A stretch of DNA of 64,000 nt from Allobrachymonas chironomi DSM 19884 (GCF_000374625.1 NZ_KB894770.1:1-64000); one strand, 5' to 3'. Positions 18,567 to 30,856 are shown, numbered from the stretch's first letter. Notes: generated from the sequence alone by a model not told the origin. A program made the numbers and translations.

Positions 18567-19988
18567 ATGAGCCTGCCGCATTCCCGTTTGCAACAGTTCA
18601 GCACCGCGCAGGCGATCCAGCTGCTGGAAGCACAAGGACCGCTCGATGATGCCCAGGCCCTGCGGCAGGCCCATGAGCAAAGCACCGATCGCAGTACGCG
18701 CGTGCTCTGGCGCGCCTGGCTGCTGGGCGAGCGCCTGGGGCTGCCCCAGGCCTGGCAGCACTGGCGCAGCACGGCAGGCTGGGTCATGCTGGGGCTGGCC
18801 TTGCTGATGTTGCTGTCGTCCTGGGGGGCGGCGCAGACCGTGCTGGGGCAGGGGCGCAGCATCAATGCCGTGGCGGCTTTCGTGACCCTGCTCGGGCCGC
18901 ATCTGCTGATGCTGCTGTTCTGGTTATTGGGGCTGGTACTGTTGCGCAAGCCGCAAGGCGGGGCGCTGCTGGGCACGTTGGCCATGCAGCTGACGGCACG
19001 CCTGCCGCTGCAGCGCGGCCCGCAGGCGCTGGCGTTGTTCCAGGGCCTGACTCGCACGCTGCAGCAGCAGCGCATCGGCACCTGGTTCTACGGCGCCATC
19101 AGCCACGGCATCTGGGTGCTGTGCTTCGTGCTCATGCTGCTGGCGCTCTGGTTCGGCTTTTCCTTTCACGCCTACCGCCTGAGCTGGGAGACCACCATCC
19201 TCAGCGATGACTTTTTCCGCGGCTTCGTCCATCTCACCGGCTGGCTGCCATCGCAGCTCGGTTTTCCGCTGCCCGATGCCGCTGCGGTACATGCCGCCGG
19301 TCTGGGCGAGGGCGGCGACCAGCGTGCCTGGGCCTGGTGGCTGATGGGCTGCGTGCTGGTCTATGGCCTGACTCCGCGGCTGCTGCTGGCGTTGCTCTGC
19401 CTGCTGGCCTGGCGCTGGGCGCAGTCGCGTCTGCAGGTGGATGCGGGCGATCCTTATGTACGCCGCCTGCTGGCGCGTTTTGAGGCGCTGGACCCGCCAC
19501 CGCAAGTGCTCGATCCGGAGCGTGCCGCGCCGGCGCAGCCGTCGCCTTACACGCACAACCCGGCTGCCGCACCCGGAGCCCCGGCACTGATCGGTTTTGA
19601 ACTGCCGCCCGACACGCCCTGGCCGCCAGCCGGCATGCCGCCGGAAGACCGCTTCTGGCACCAGAATGTGAGTGGTAGCAGCGCGGAGCGCAGCGCCTTG
19701 TTGCAACAGGTGCATGCGCTGCATCCCGCGCGGCTGCTGTTGGCCGTCTGGGCCGGCAGCAGTCCGGACCGGGGCACGGCGCGCCTGCTGCGCGATCTGC
19801 AGGCTGCCAGCGGTGCCAGTTTGGCGCTCTGGCTGCAAGGCCCGCAGGCCGTCGATGTTCCGGCGCAGCAACGCTGGCAGCAATGGCTGCAGACCAGCGG
19901 GCTGCAGGCATCGCTCTGGCTGCAGGACGATCAGGCACTGGCCTGGTTGCGCGACGATGCTGTGGCCCCTTCAGGAGATGCCCCATGA
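18567..19988 (+). CDS. DUF2868 domain membrane protein
   Basis: The product is 473 residues. Four predicted membrane helices lie at about residues 71-88, 103-126, 176-200 and 254-285. A Pro/Ala-rich cytosolic linker follows, and then a C-terminal alpha/beta part (about 370-473). GGAG precedes the ATG by 8 bases. The stop overlaps the start of the DUF3482 GTPase in an ATGA arrangement, so the two are translationally coupled and probably act together at the membrane. The function is unknown. The C-terminal part could be a Toprim- or von Willebrand-like nucleotide-handling fold, but I cannot confirm that. Confidence 0.78.
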   Translation: MSLPHSRLQQFSTAQAIQLLEAQGPLDDAQALRQAHEQSTDRSTRVLWRAWLLGERLGLPQAWQHWRSTAGWVMLGLALLMLLSSWGAAQTVLGQGRSINAVAAFVTLLGPHLLMLLFWLLGLVLLRKPQGGALLGTLAMQLTARLPLQRGPQALALFQGLTRTLQQQRIGTWFYGAISHGIWVLCFVLMLLALWFGFSFHAYRLSWETTILSDDFFRGFVHLTGWLPSQLGFPLPDAAAVHAAGLGEGGDQRAWAWWLMGCVLVYGLTPRLLLALLCLLAWRWAQSRLQVDAGDPYVRRLLARFEALDPPPQVLDPERAAPAQPSPYTHNPAAAPGAPALIGFELPPDTPWPPAGMPPEDRFWHQNVSGSSAERSALLQQVHALHPARLLLAVWAGSSPDRGTARLLRDLQAASGASLALWLQGPQAVDVPAQQRWQQWLQTSGLQASLWLQDDQALAWLRDDAVAPSGDAP

Positions 19989-21499
19989 AACAGCCCCTGC
20001 ACATCGCTGTCGTCGGCCATACCAATGCCGGCAAGACCTCGCTGCTGCGCACGCTGACGCGGCAGGTGAGCTTTGGCGAAGTCTCGGACCGGCCCGGCAC
20101 CACGCGCCACACTGAAAGCATCGAGTTGCGCGTGGATGGCGTAGCCGCCGTGTGTTTCTACGACACGCCGGGGCTGGAAGATTCCGTGGCACTGCTCGAT
20201 TACCTGAACACCCAGCCCGGCCAGAGCCGCCCCGACAAGGTGCGCGCCTTTCTGCAGGGCCCGGAGGCGCGTGGCGTGTTCGAGCAGGAGGCCAAGGTCT
20301 TGCGCACCCTGCTGGAGCAGGCCGATGCCGCCATGTACGTGATCGACACGCGTGAAGCGGTGCTGCCCAAGCACCGCGCCGAGTGTGAAATCCTGACCTG
20401 GTGCGCCCGTCCGGTGATGCCGGTGCTCAACTTTGTGGCCTCGCCCGACAGCCGCGAGCAGGCCTGGCGGCAGGCCATGCTCGATGCGAATCTGCATGTG
20501 CAGATCGCCTTCGATGCAGTGGCACCCTTTATCGGGGCGGAACGACGCCTGTACGGCGATCTGGCCACACTGCTGAATCCGCATCGTGACCAGCTGCTGG
20601 ACATCGTTGCCTGGCTGGAGCAGGAACAGGCGGCGCGGCGTCAGGCCGGCTGCCGTGCCGTGGCCGATACCCTGATCGATCTGGCCGCCATGCGCCGCGT
20701 CATCACCGCCGAGGACCATGCCGACAGCGCGCGCCAGCAAGCCCATGTGCGCGATTTCCGCGAGGCCGTGCTGGCCCGCGCACGTCGCAGCGTGGATGAG
20801 CTGCTGGCCATCCAGGCCTTCCGTCCGGACGATGCCGAACTCGCCAGCCTGCCCGGCCTGCAGGGCCGCTGGGAAGACGACCTGTTCAATCCCGAAGTGC
20901 TGAAGGAGGCCGGCAAGAAGCTCGGCATGGGCGCTGCGGTGGGGGCCGGCATCGGTGCCGTGGCCGATGTGGCGCTGGCCGGCCTGTCCTTTGGTACCGG
21001 CACCACGCTGGGCGCAACCCTCGGTGGCCTGGCCAGCCAGGGCTGGCGACCGTTGTGGCGCAAGATCGACAACCGCATGCAGGGCGTGCACGAGCTGACG
21101 CTGGAAGACCCGGTGCTGCTGGTGCTGACCGATCAGCTGCTGCGCCTGCTGCTGGCGCTGGAACAACGCGGCCATGCGGCCGTGGACAAGCTGCGACTTG
21201 CCGATGACGCTGCCGGCGAGGGCAAACTGGCGCATCGCCTGTCCGGCGTCATCGAGGCACTGGCTCCGGCGCGCGGTCACCCCGAATGGGAGCAGGCCGG
21301 CACGGGCTGGTCCCTGTCGGCGCTCAAGGAGCAGGCGCAGGAGCGCCTGTCCGATGCACTCAACCCCTTCCACGCCGTGCGTGCCGAATTTGGTCGCCTG
21401 GGCGACTGGATGCCGTTTGGTTCCGGCGGCGATCGTGCCGAATGCCTGGCCGAGGTCAGCCAGGCCTTGCGCCAGGTGCTGCCCAGTCCGGGGCGCTGA
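19985..21499 (+). CDS. DUF3482 family Era/EngA-like GTPase
   Basis: The product is 504 residues. The N-terminal GTPase domain has G1 GHTNAGKTSLLRTL, a Thr-rich switch with RPGTTRHTES, and G3 DTPGLEDS. The remainder matches DUF3482. It includes a Gly/Ala-rich GMGAAVGAGIGAVADVALAG segment near residue 310 that may insert into or lie along a membrane, as in dynamin-like or YfjP/YkfA relatives. The start overlaps the upstream DUF2868 gene by four bases. The pair suggests a GTP-driven membrane process of unknown nature. Confidence 0.82.
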   Translation: MKQPLHIAVVGHTNAGKTSLLRTLTRQVSFGEVSDRPGTTRHTESIELRVDGVAAVCFYDTPGLEDSVALLDYLNTQPGQSRPDKVRAFLQGPEARGVFEQEAKVLRTLLEQADAAMYVIDTREAVLPKHRAECEILTWCARPVMPVLNFVASPDSREQAWRQAMLDANLHVQIAFDAVAPFIGAERRLYGDLATLLNPHRDQLLDIVAWLEQEQAARRQAGCRAVADTLIDLAAMRRVITAEDHADSARQQAHVRDFREAVLARARRSVDELLAIQAFRPDDAELASLPGLQGRWEDDLFNPEVLKEAGKKLGMGAAVGAGIGAVADVALAGLSFGTGTTLGATLGGLASQGWRPLWRKIDNRMQGVHELTLEDPVLLVLTDQLLRLLLALEQRGHAAVDKLRLADDAAGEGKLAHRLSGVIEALAPARGHPEWEQAGTGWSLSALKEQAQERLSDALNPFHAVRAEFGRLGDWMPFGSGGDRAECLAEVSQALRQVLPSPGR

Positions 21500-21567
21500 A
21501 GCCGTCAACGTCCTGGTTCATAATGCCGCATCGGCCTGTGTGCCCTGACTTTTCCTGTTTGCCTGCC

Positions 21568-23713
<2,146 letters not shown>

Positions 23714-23719
23714 TTCCGC

Positions 23720-24319
23720 TCAGTTCCGTACCAGATACTCCAGCGTCGGCACCACTTCGGTGCCGATGTGGATCATGTCCATCTGGTAGGGCTTCATGAA
23801 GCCGGCCGCCACCGAGCCCTGTAAAAAGGTCAGCAGGTGGTCGTAGTAGCCTGCCGTGTTCAGCACGGCAACCGGCTTGTCGTGGTAGCCCAGCTGCTTC
23901 CAGGTCCAGGCTTCAAACAGTTCCTCGAAGGTACCGATACCGCCTGCCAGCGCCAGGAAGGCGGTGCAGCGTTCGGCCATCATGTGCTTGCGCTGGTGCA
24001 TCGTCTCCACGATGTGCAGCTCGGTACAGGCGTGATGCGCCCACTCGCGTTCCACCAGCGCCTTCGGGATCACGCCCACCACGCGCCCACCGGCCTGCAG
24101 GGCGGCATCGGCAACGACGCCCATCAGGCCGTTATGGCCACCGCCATACACCAGCTGGCCACCATGGCGCGCGATCCAGGTACCGACGTCGCGGGCGGCA
24201 TCGGCAAAGCGTTCGTCCGTGCCGGGTTGCGAGGCGCAGTAGACACAGACCGAAAAGCGCGGATCCGGTTCGGCAAACAGGCCGTGTACGCCGGGGGCAG
24301 GGTCAGGGCGATCCGTCAT
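23720..24319 (-). CDS. LOG family protein (TIGR00730, cytokinin riboside phosphoribohydrolase-like)
   Basis: This 199-residue Rossmann-fold protein has the family signature AGGIGTFEELFEAWTWKQLG near residue 125. GGGHNGLMGVVADAAL and VVGVIPKAL lie earlier. LOG proteins remove ribose 5-phosphate from nucleoside monophosphates, and in bacteria some hydrolyse AMP or other purine nucleotides. The real substrate here is unknown. CGGAGA precedes the ATG. The dgkA gene lies 12 bases upstream on the same strand. Confidence 0.88.
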   Translation of the reverse strand: MTDRPDPAPGVHGLFAEPDPRFSVCVYCASQPGTDERFADAARDVGTWIARHGGQLVYGGGHNGLMGVVADAALQAGGRVVGVIPKALVEREWAHHACTELHIVETMHQRKHMMAERCTAFLALAGGIGTFEELFEAWTWKQLGYHDKPVAVLNTAGYYDHLLTFLQGSVAAGFMKPYQMDMIHIGTEVVPTLEYLVRN

Positions 24320-24331
24320 GACAGTCTCCGC

Positions 24332-24763
24332 TCAGAATTGTTGCGCAAAATGCACCCACAGCATGGTGACCCAGGTCACCGCACACAGCAGGGTGCTCAG
24401 GAAGACGGCGGCGCTGCCAAAGTCCTTGGCCATCTTGGCCAGCGGATGCAGTTCCAGGCTGGTGTGGTCAATCGCGCATTCGATGCCGCTGTTGAGTAGC
24501 TCCACAATCATCATCAGCACCAGCACCGTGGACAGCACCACGGTTTCCAGCCAGGTACGCCCCAGCAGAATCGCCAGCGGAATGCCGATCACGGTCAGCG
24601 TCAGTTCCTGGCGAAAGGCCGGGGATTCACAGACAGCGGCGCGCAGGCCGGCCCAGGAATATTGCGTGGCGTGCCAGAGCCGGCTCAGGCCGCGTCGCCT
24701 TTTCTGCGGAATAACGGCCTCCTGGGCCTTGCGGATATCCTGTTCGATCATAGTTGCCACCAT
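24332..24763 (-). CDS. dgkA: Diacylglycerol kinase (DgkA)
   Basis: This 143-residue membrane enzyme has three helices and phosphorylates diacylglycerol to phosphatidate to recycle lipid during envelope synthesis. The catalytic signature VELLNSGIECAID and the RQELTLTVIGIPLAI helix are clear. Two starts compete: 24763 (used here, with GGGAG upstream) and 24751, which would give a four-base ATGA overlap with the upstream RDD gene. Either way translation of the two is likely coupled. Confidence 0.92.
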   Translation of the reverse strand: MVATMIEQDIRKAQEAVIPQKRRRGLSRLWHATQYSWAGLRAAVCESPAFRQELTLTVIGIPLAILLGRTWLETVVLSTVLVLMMIVELLNSGIECAIDHTSLELHPLAKMAKDFGSAAVFLSTLLCAVTWVTMLWVHFAQQF

Positions 24764-25311
24764 TTGCGCTCCCGCTCGGCACGCGCCGCCGGCTTGCGAT
24801 ACACCAGCCGGGTACCGGCCAGCAGATCATGGACAAACTGCCGGCCCGGCATCAGCAGGCTGAGCAGGGCCCAGAAAATCACCCAGCACACCAGCAGCAG
24901 TGTCGCCAGGCCCAGATGTTCGGTCCAGTGGCTGCTGAACGACAGCAGCAGCAGCGGTGGCAGGAACCAGATCCAGCCCAGCACGTAGCGCAGGCAGGCG
25001 CGCCCCAGCGTGAGCGGCCGGCCGGTCTTGTCCAGCATGCGGATATGCCAGGTCTTCATCGCCAGCGTATGGCCCTTGATCCAGAAAAACACGAAGTACA
25101 GACCCAGCAACAGGAACATGAACAGCTGCTGCCAGTGGCGATTCTCCAGCGCATGGCGTGTTCCAGTGGCGACGGAAAACAGGAAACCGCCCAGGAAGAT
25201 CACGCCGAACAGCAGGATGCCCTCATACATCCAGCAGGCCATGCGGCGGCCCAGGCCGGGTGTGATCAGGGAGGTGTCGGTAGCGGGTGAAGTAGGCGGC
25301 TTGGTGCTCAT
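24748..25311 (-). CDS. RDD family membrane protein
   Basis: The product is 187 residues. The RDD domain begins with GLGRRMACWMYEGILLFGVIFLGG, in which the Arg and an acidic residue of the family pattern are present. Three to four hydrophobic helices follow, with a central MKTWHIRMLDKTGRPLTLGRACLRY loop. RDD proteins are thought to be transporters or membrane scaffolds, and some work as Na+/H+ or Li+/H+ antiporters. The function here is unproven. It is the first gene of the RDD-dgkA-LOG minus-strand unit. Confidence 0.85.
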   Translation of the reverse strand: MSTKPPTSPATDTSLITPGLGRRMACWMYEGILLFGVIFLGGFLFSVATGTRHALENRHWQQLFMFLLLGLYFVFFWIKGHTLAMKTWHIRMLDKTGRPLTLGRACLRYVLGWIWFLPPLLLLSFSSHWTEHLGLATLLLVCWVIFWALLSLLMPGRQFVHDLLAGTRLVYRKPAARAERERKWWQL

Positions 25312-25648
25312 GCGGTCTCTGGTAAACAGGCGTACGCCGGCCGTGGCCGACGGTCAACCCGGAAGTATATCGGCAGCCTGCCACAGGATGCTGACAGATT
25401 GTTCCGGCCCGGTTTGTGGCAAAGTGCAGCAAAAAGTCGACGAAACGCACGGGGACTTGTAAAATGCCGTGTTTTGCAGCGCAACAATGCGATAATCTCC
25501 CAGTACACAACATATACGGCAAACGGGTCACTGCCCGGCGCGTTACAAAAGCGCCCATGGCTTTGGCCTCAAGTCTTGAAGCCATCCCACAAGGGTGAGC
25601 CAAGAGGCACCCAAGGTTTTTCTGCAAGAAATTCGCAAAGGTTCATCA
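25312..25648 (+). promoter_or_regulatory. Non-coding leader and promoter region of the ilvB operon
   Basis: This 337-base stretch separates divergent RDD and ilvB genes. A GATAAT at 25491-25496 is a candidate -10 without a good -35. An open frame of 44 codons (25464-25598) ends inside a hairpin. It has a possible GGGGA ribosome site, but no run of Ile, Val or Leu codons. Two stem-loops, listed separately, occupy 25557-25612. Otherwise I see nothing recognisable. Confidence 0.4.
25557..25621 (+). promoter_or_regulatory. Candidate attenuator stem-loops upstream of ilvB
   Basis: The first stem is ATGGCTT (25557-25563) with AAGCCAT (25579-25585). The second is GGGT-ga-GCC with GGC-ACCC (25593-25612), followed four bases later by TTTTT (25617-25621). 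The second looks like a modest intrinsic terminator just before the ilvB ribosome site. Attenuation of branched-chain genes is well known, but no strong leader peptide is visible here. Confidence 0.4.
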
Positions 25649-27421
25649 ATGGAAACTACCAATACTCTCTCTGCTGCCAGCGCAGCCAAGCCTGCTCGCG
25701 CGCCCATGCTCATGGGCGCCGAAATCCTCGTCAAGTGCCTGGAAGCCGAAGGTGTCAAGCACCTGTGGGGCTATCCCGGCGGCGCAGTCCTCTATATCTA
25801 CGATGCCCTGTACAAGCAGGACTCCATCCAGCACGTGCTGGTGCGTCACGAACAGGCCGCCGTACACGCGGCTGACGGTTTTGCCCGTGCCACCGGCGAA
25901 GTCGGCGTGGCCCTGGTCACGTCCGGCCCCGGTGCCACCAACGCGGTAACCGGCATTGCCACGGCCTACATGGACAGCATCCCGATGGTGATCATCACCG
26001 GCCAGGTCGGCACGGCTGCCATCGGTTACGACGCTTTCCAGGAATGTGACACCGTGGGCATCACGCGCCCGGTGGTCAAGCACAACTTCCTGGTCAAGGA
26101 TCCCAAGGACATCGTCAGCACCATGAAGCGCGCCTTCCACATCGCGCGCAGCGGCCGTCCCGGTCCGGTGGTGGTGGACATCCCCAAGGACGTCTCGTTC
26201 CAGAAAGTCGCCTGGCACGGCTACCCCGAAACCATCACCATGCGCTCCTACAACCCGGTGCGCAAGGGCCATGGTGGCCAGATCCGCAAGGCGCTGCAGC
26301 TGCTGCTCAATGCCAGGCGTCCCTACATCTACAGCGGTGGTGGCGCGCTGCTGGGCAATGCCTGCAATGAGCTACGTGCCCTGACCGACAAGCTCGGTGC
26401 TCCCTGCACCAGCACGCTGATGGGCCTGGGTGCCTTCCGCGCCGACGATCCGAAATTCCTGGGCATGCTGGGCATGCACGGTACGGTCGAGGCCAACAAC
26501 GCCATGCAGAACTGTGACGTGCTGCTGGCCGTGGGTGCCCGTTTTGACGACCGCGTGATAGGCAACCCCAAGCACTTTGCCCAGAACGATCGCAAGATCA
26601 TCCACATCGATATCGATCCCTCCGTGATCTCCAAGCGCGTGAAGGTCGATGTGCCGATCGTGGGCGACGTGAAGGATGTGCTGAACGAGCTGCTGAACGC
26701 CCTGGACGAGTCCGAGACCAAGCCGGACCACAAGGCGCTCGAGCCCTGGTGGGAAACCGTCAACAAGTGGCGCAAGACCGATTGCCTGGCCTATGACCGC
26801 GACAACAAGGACGTGATCAAGCCGCAGAAAGTGGTCGAGACCCTGTGGAACCTGACCAAGGACGATGATGTCTACGTCACGTCCGACGTCGGCCAGCACC
26901 AGATGTGGGCGGCCCAGTTCTACAAGTTCAACGAGCCGCGTCGCTGGATCAACTCCGGTGGCCTGGGCACCATGGGCGTGGGCGTTCCCTACGCCATGGG
27001 CATCAAGCTGGCCAAGCCGCAGGCCGACGTGTATTGCATCACCGGCGAAGGCTCGGTGCAGATGAACATCCAGGAACTGTCCACCATCCTGCAGTACGAC
27101 ACGCCGATCAAGATCTGTTCGCTGAACAACCGCTACCTGGGCATGGTGCGCCAGTGGCAGGAAATCGAATATTCCGGCCGCTACAGCCACAGCTACATGG
27201 ATGCGCTGCCCAACTTCGTCAAGCTGGCCGAGGCCTATGGCCACGTGGGCCTGCTGATCGAGGACCCGCGCGACGTCGAGGGTGCACTGATCGAGGCGCG
27301 CAAGCTGAAGAACCGCACCGTGTTCCTGGACTTCCGTACCGATCCCACCGAGAACGTGTTCCCGATGGTGCAGGCCGGCAAGGGCATCACCGAAATGCTG
27401 CTGGGCTCCGACGAGCTCTGA
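25649..27421 (+). CDS. ilvB: Acetolactate synthase large (catalytic) subunit
   Basis: This 590-residue ThDP enzyme makes 2-acetolactate or 2-aceto-2-hydroxybutyrate, the first common step of valine, leucine and isoleucine synthesis. Visible features are WGYPGGAVLYIYDAL, the catalytic Glu in VRHEQAAVHAADGFARATG, the FAD-binding middle domain (GRPYIYSGGGAL-like and DDRVIGNPKHFA) and the ThDP motif GEGSVQMN...NNRYLGMV. The start is the Met of METTNTLS with AAAGG 7 bases upstream. ilvH and ilvC follow. Confidence 0.96.
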   Translation: METTNTLSAASAAKPARAPMLMGAEILVKCLEAEGVKHLWGYPGGAVLYIYDALYKQDSIQHVLVRHEQAAVHAADGFARATGEVGVALVTSGPGATNAVTGIATAYMDSIPMVIITGQVGTAAIGYDAFQECDTVGITRPVVKHNFLVKDPKDIVSTMKRAFHIARSGRPGPVVVDIPKDVSFQKVAWHGYPETITMRSYNPVRKGHGGQIRKALQLLLNARRPYIYSGGGALLGNACNELRALTDKLGAPCTSTLMGLGAFRADDPKFLGMLGMHGTVEANNAMQNCDVLLAVGARFDDRVIGNPKHFAQNDRKIIHIDIDPSVISKRVKVDVPIVGDVKDVLNELLNALDESETKPDHKALEPWWETVNKWRKTDCLAYDRDNKDVIKPQKVVETLWNLTKDDDVYVTSDVGQHQMWAAQFYKFNEPRRWINSGGLGTMGVGVPYAMGIKLAKPQADVYCITGEGSVQMNIQELSTILQYDTPIKICSLNNRYLGMVRQWQEIEYSGRYSHSYMDALPNFVKLAEAYGHVGLLIEDPRDVEGALIEARKLKNRTVFLDFRTDPTENVFPMVQAGKGITEMLLGSDEL

Positions 27422-27458
27422 TCATCCACCCCCAAGATTGAATCTATTGTCCGCCAAG

Positions 27459-27508
27459 CCCGCGCATTACCGTGCGCGGGGGAGGGCGGCGAAAGCAGTG
27501 GCTTTCGC
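27459..27508 (+). repeat. Two tandem hairpins between ilvB and ilvH
   Basis: CCCGCGCA (27459-27466) pairs with TGCGCGGG (27473-27480), and GCGAAAGC (27489-27496) with GCTTTCGC (27501-27508). Each stem has eight base pairs. There is no T-run, so these are more likely mRNA stability or processing elements than terminators. Confidence 0.65.
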
Positions 27509-27532
27509 GCTGACGAAAAGAGGAAAGACATC

Positions 27533-28024
27533 ATGAAACACATCATCGCCATCCTGCTGGAAAACGAAGCCGGTGCCCTGTCGCGAGTGGTCGGCCTGTT
27601 CTCGGCCCGCGGCTACAACATCGAGAGCCTGACCGTGGCTCCGACTGAAGACGAAAGCCTGTCGCGCATGACCATCGAGACCTCCGGTTCCGATGACGTG
27701 ATCGAGCAGATCACCAAGCACCTGAACCGCCTGATCGAAGTCGTGAAGGTGGTGGACCTGACCGAAGGTGCCTACATCGAGCGCGAGCTGATGATGGTCA
27801 AGGTGCGTGCCGTGGGCAAGGAACGCGAGGAACTCAAGCGCCTGTCCGACATCTTCCGCGGCCACATCATCGACGTGACCGACAAGAGCTATACCATCGA
27901 GCTGACCGGCGACCAGGCCAAGAATGATGCCTTCCTGAACGCCATCGACCGTGGCGCGATCCTGGAAACCGTGCGTACCGGCGCCAGCGGCGTTGGCCGT
28001 GGCGAACGTATCCTGCGCGTGTAA
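27533..28024 (+). CDS. ilvH: Acetolactate synthase small (regulatory) subunit
   Basis: The product is 163 residues. It has an N-terminal ACT domain (HIIAILLENEAGALSRVVGLFSARGYNI) and a C-terminal ALS_ss_C domain. It binds valine and confers feedback inhibition on IlvB while raising its activity. AGAGGAAAG precedes the ATG. It lies 111 bases after ilvB and 51 before ilvC. Confidence 0.96.
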   Translation: MKHIIAILLENEAGALSRVVGLFSARGYNIESLTVAPTEDESLSRMTIETSGSDDVIEQITKHLNRLIEVVKVVDLTEGAYIERELMMVKVRAVGKEREELKRLSDIFRGHIIDVTDKSYTIELTGDQAKNDAFLNAIDRGAILETVRTGASGVGRGERILRV

Positions 28025-29092
<1,068 letters not shown>

Positions 29093-29174
29093 TTGCCAGC
29101 CGGCAGGACACGGCCTGGCCGTGTCACAATCGCTGCTGAGCCTGCCGCGCAAGTGGCAGGTCTGGCGGCCCAGC

Positions 29175-29196
29175 AAAAGCCACCACGGTGGCTTTT
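29175..29196 (+). terminator. Rho-independent terminator after ilvC
   Basis: AAAAGCCACC (29175-29184) pairs perfectly with GGTGGCTTTT (29187-29196), with T bases in the descending arm. A further 9-base stem, GACACGGCC/GGCCGTGTC, lies just upstream (29107-29125). Together they probably end or attenuate the ilvBHC message before psd. Confidence 0.75.
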
Positions 29197-29240
29197 GCCG
29201 TTTCTGGCGCTCCCCGCAGCGCATGACCCCTGTATACGAC

Positions 29241-29882
29241 ATGAACAAGCACTATCCCCATCCCATCCTGGCCCGCGAAGGCTGGCCCTTCATCGCCGGC
29301 AGCATCATCGTGGCACTGCTGCTGCATGTGTTCTTCAGTGGCTGGGTGGCCCTGCCGTTCTGGATCATCGCGCTGTTCGTGGTCCAGTTCTTCCGTGACC
29401 CGGCACGTCCGATTCCGCAGCAGGCGAATGCCGTGCTGTCGCCTGCCGATGGCCGCATCGTCAAGGTCGAGAAGGTGCGTGATCCTTACGCCGACCGTGA
29501 TGCGCTGCTGATCAGCGTGTTCATGAACGTGTTCAACGTGCACAGCAACCGCGCCGCAGTTGATGGCACGGTGACCAAGGTGCAGTATTTCCCTGGTTCC
29601 TTCGTCAACGCGGACCTGGACAAGGCCTCCACCGAAAACGAGCGCAATGCCGTGGTGATCGACAGCAACGGCACCACCGTGACGCTGGTGCAGGTGGCGG
29701 GTCTGGTGGCGCGTCGCATCCTGTGCTACGTCAAGCCCGGCGAGGTGCTGACGCGCGGCCAGCGCTACGGCTTTATCCGCTTTGGTTCACGCGTGGACGT
29801 CTACCTGCCGCTGACGGCACAGCCGCAGGTCGCGCCTGGCGACAAGGTGTCTGCCACCACCACGATTCTGGCAGTGCTGTAA
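29241..29882 (+). CDS. psd: Phosphatidylserine decarboxylase (short, archaeal-type)
   Basis: The product is 213 residues, matching the short class of PSD that makes phosphatidylethanolamine from phosphatidylserine. It has an N-terminal membrane segment (about 18-40) and the self-cleavage site RFGSR, where the Ser becomes the pyruvoyl group, near residue 180. The block [16 protein letters not shown] is also conserved. I start at MNKHYPHPI (29241). An in-frame ATG six codons earlier is possible, and neither has a clear ribosome site. It is followed 55 bases on by pssA, which makes its substrate. Confidence 0.92.
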   Translation: MNKHYPHPILAREGWPFIAGSIIVALLLHVFFSGWVALPFWIIALFVVQFFRDPARPIPQQANAVLSPADGRIVKVEKVRDPYADRDALLISVFMNVFNVHSNRAAVDGTVTKVQYFPGSFVNADLDKASTENERNAVVIDSNGTTVTLVQVAGLVARRILCYVKPGEVLTRGQRYGFIRFGSRVDVYLPLTAQPQVAPGDKVSATTTILAVL

Positions 29883-29937
29883 GATGCCATGACCGCCCCG
29901 TGCCAGCCGGGCAGGGGGCTTTTCCCGCAGGAATCGC

Positions 29938-30822
29938 ATGCAATCCGACGATCACGATATCGATACCCCACCCACCAGCGCGCCGGCGCGCAAGACGCCG
30001 CGCAAGGGCATTTACGTGCTGCCCAACCTGTTCACGCTGGCGGCGCTGTTTGGCGGCTTCTATGCCATCGTCATGGCGATCAACGGCCGCTTTGACCTGG
30101 CTACTATCGGCGTGTTCGCTGCCATGGTGCTGGACAGCCTGGACGGCCGCGTGGCACGCTTGACCAACACCCAGAGCGCCTTTGGCGAGCAGATGGATTC
30201 GCTGTCCGACATGGTCAGCTTTGGTGCGGCGCCGGCGCTGATTGCCTACCTGTGGGCACTGCAGCCGCTCGGCCGCTGGGGGTGGATTGCCGCCTTCATC
30301 TACTGTTCCTGTGCCGCGCTGCGCCTGGCGCGTTTCAATGTCAACACCGGCGTGGTCGACAAGCGCTTCTTCCAGGGCCTGCCGTCGCCGGCCGCGGCCG
30401 CACTGGTCACCGGCTTCATCTGGCTGACCAACGAGATGATCACGGCGCACCGCGATGTGCCCTGGTTCAAGGCTTTTCTGGAGCTGTTCATTCGCCGCGG
30501 TGAGGATCTGGTGCGCGGCGACCTGTCCTGGGTCATGTTTGCCATCACGCTGTTTGCCGGCCTGACCATGGTCACCAACGTGCCGTACTACAGCTTCAAG
30601 GACTTTGGCGGCCGCCGCAGCGTCCCCTTTGTCTGGGTCGTGCTGCTGGTACTGCTGATTGCCCTGATCAATATCGAACCGCCGACCATGCTGTTCCTGC
30701 TGTTCGTGGCCTATTCGATCAGCGGTTATGGGCTGTATGTCTGGCGCAAGTCGCGCGGCCAGTACGTGAGCATCGTCGCCACCTCGACCGACGAGCCCGA
30801 TGAAAAAGGCCTGCACCAATAA
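29938..30822 (+). CDS. pssA: CDP-diacylglycerol-serine O-phosphatidyltransferase
   Basis: This 294-residue integral membrane enzyme of the CDP-alcohol phosphatidyltransferase family makes phosphatidylserine. The active-site pattern DSLDGRVARLTNTQSAFGEQMDSLSD is complete (motif DGxxAR...G...D...D), near residues 65-90. Several hydrophobic helices follow. The upstream tail is hydrophilic (about 20 residues with Arg and Lys). AGGAA precedes the ATG. The psd-pssA pair supplies the cell's phosphatidylethanolamine. Confidence 0.95.
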   Translation: MQSDDHDIDTPPTSAPARKTPRKGIYVLPNLFTLAALFGGFYAIVMAINGRFDLATIGVFAAMVLDSLDGRVARLTNTQSAFGEQMDSLSDMVSFGAAPALIAYLWALQPLGRWGWIAAFIYCSCAALRLARFNVNTGVVDKRFFQGLPSPAAAALVTGFIWLTNEMITAHRDVPWFKAFLELFIRRGEDLVRGDLSWVMFAITLFAGLTMVTNVPYYSFKDFGGRRSVPFVWVVLLVLLIALINIEPPTMLFLLFVAYSISGYGLYVWRKSRGQYVSIVATSTDEPDEKGLHQ

Positions 30823-30856
30823 ACGGGCTTTCATATTCTGTGCTACAGTAAAACCC

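Noticed and set aside
25464-25598. A true leader peptide for ilvB
   Set aside because: The frame has no cluster of Ile, Val or Leu codons and is much longer than typical leaders. It is kept only as a possible structured leader.
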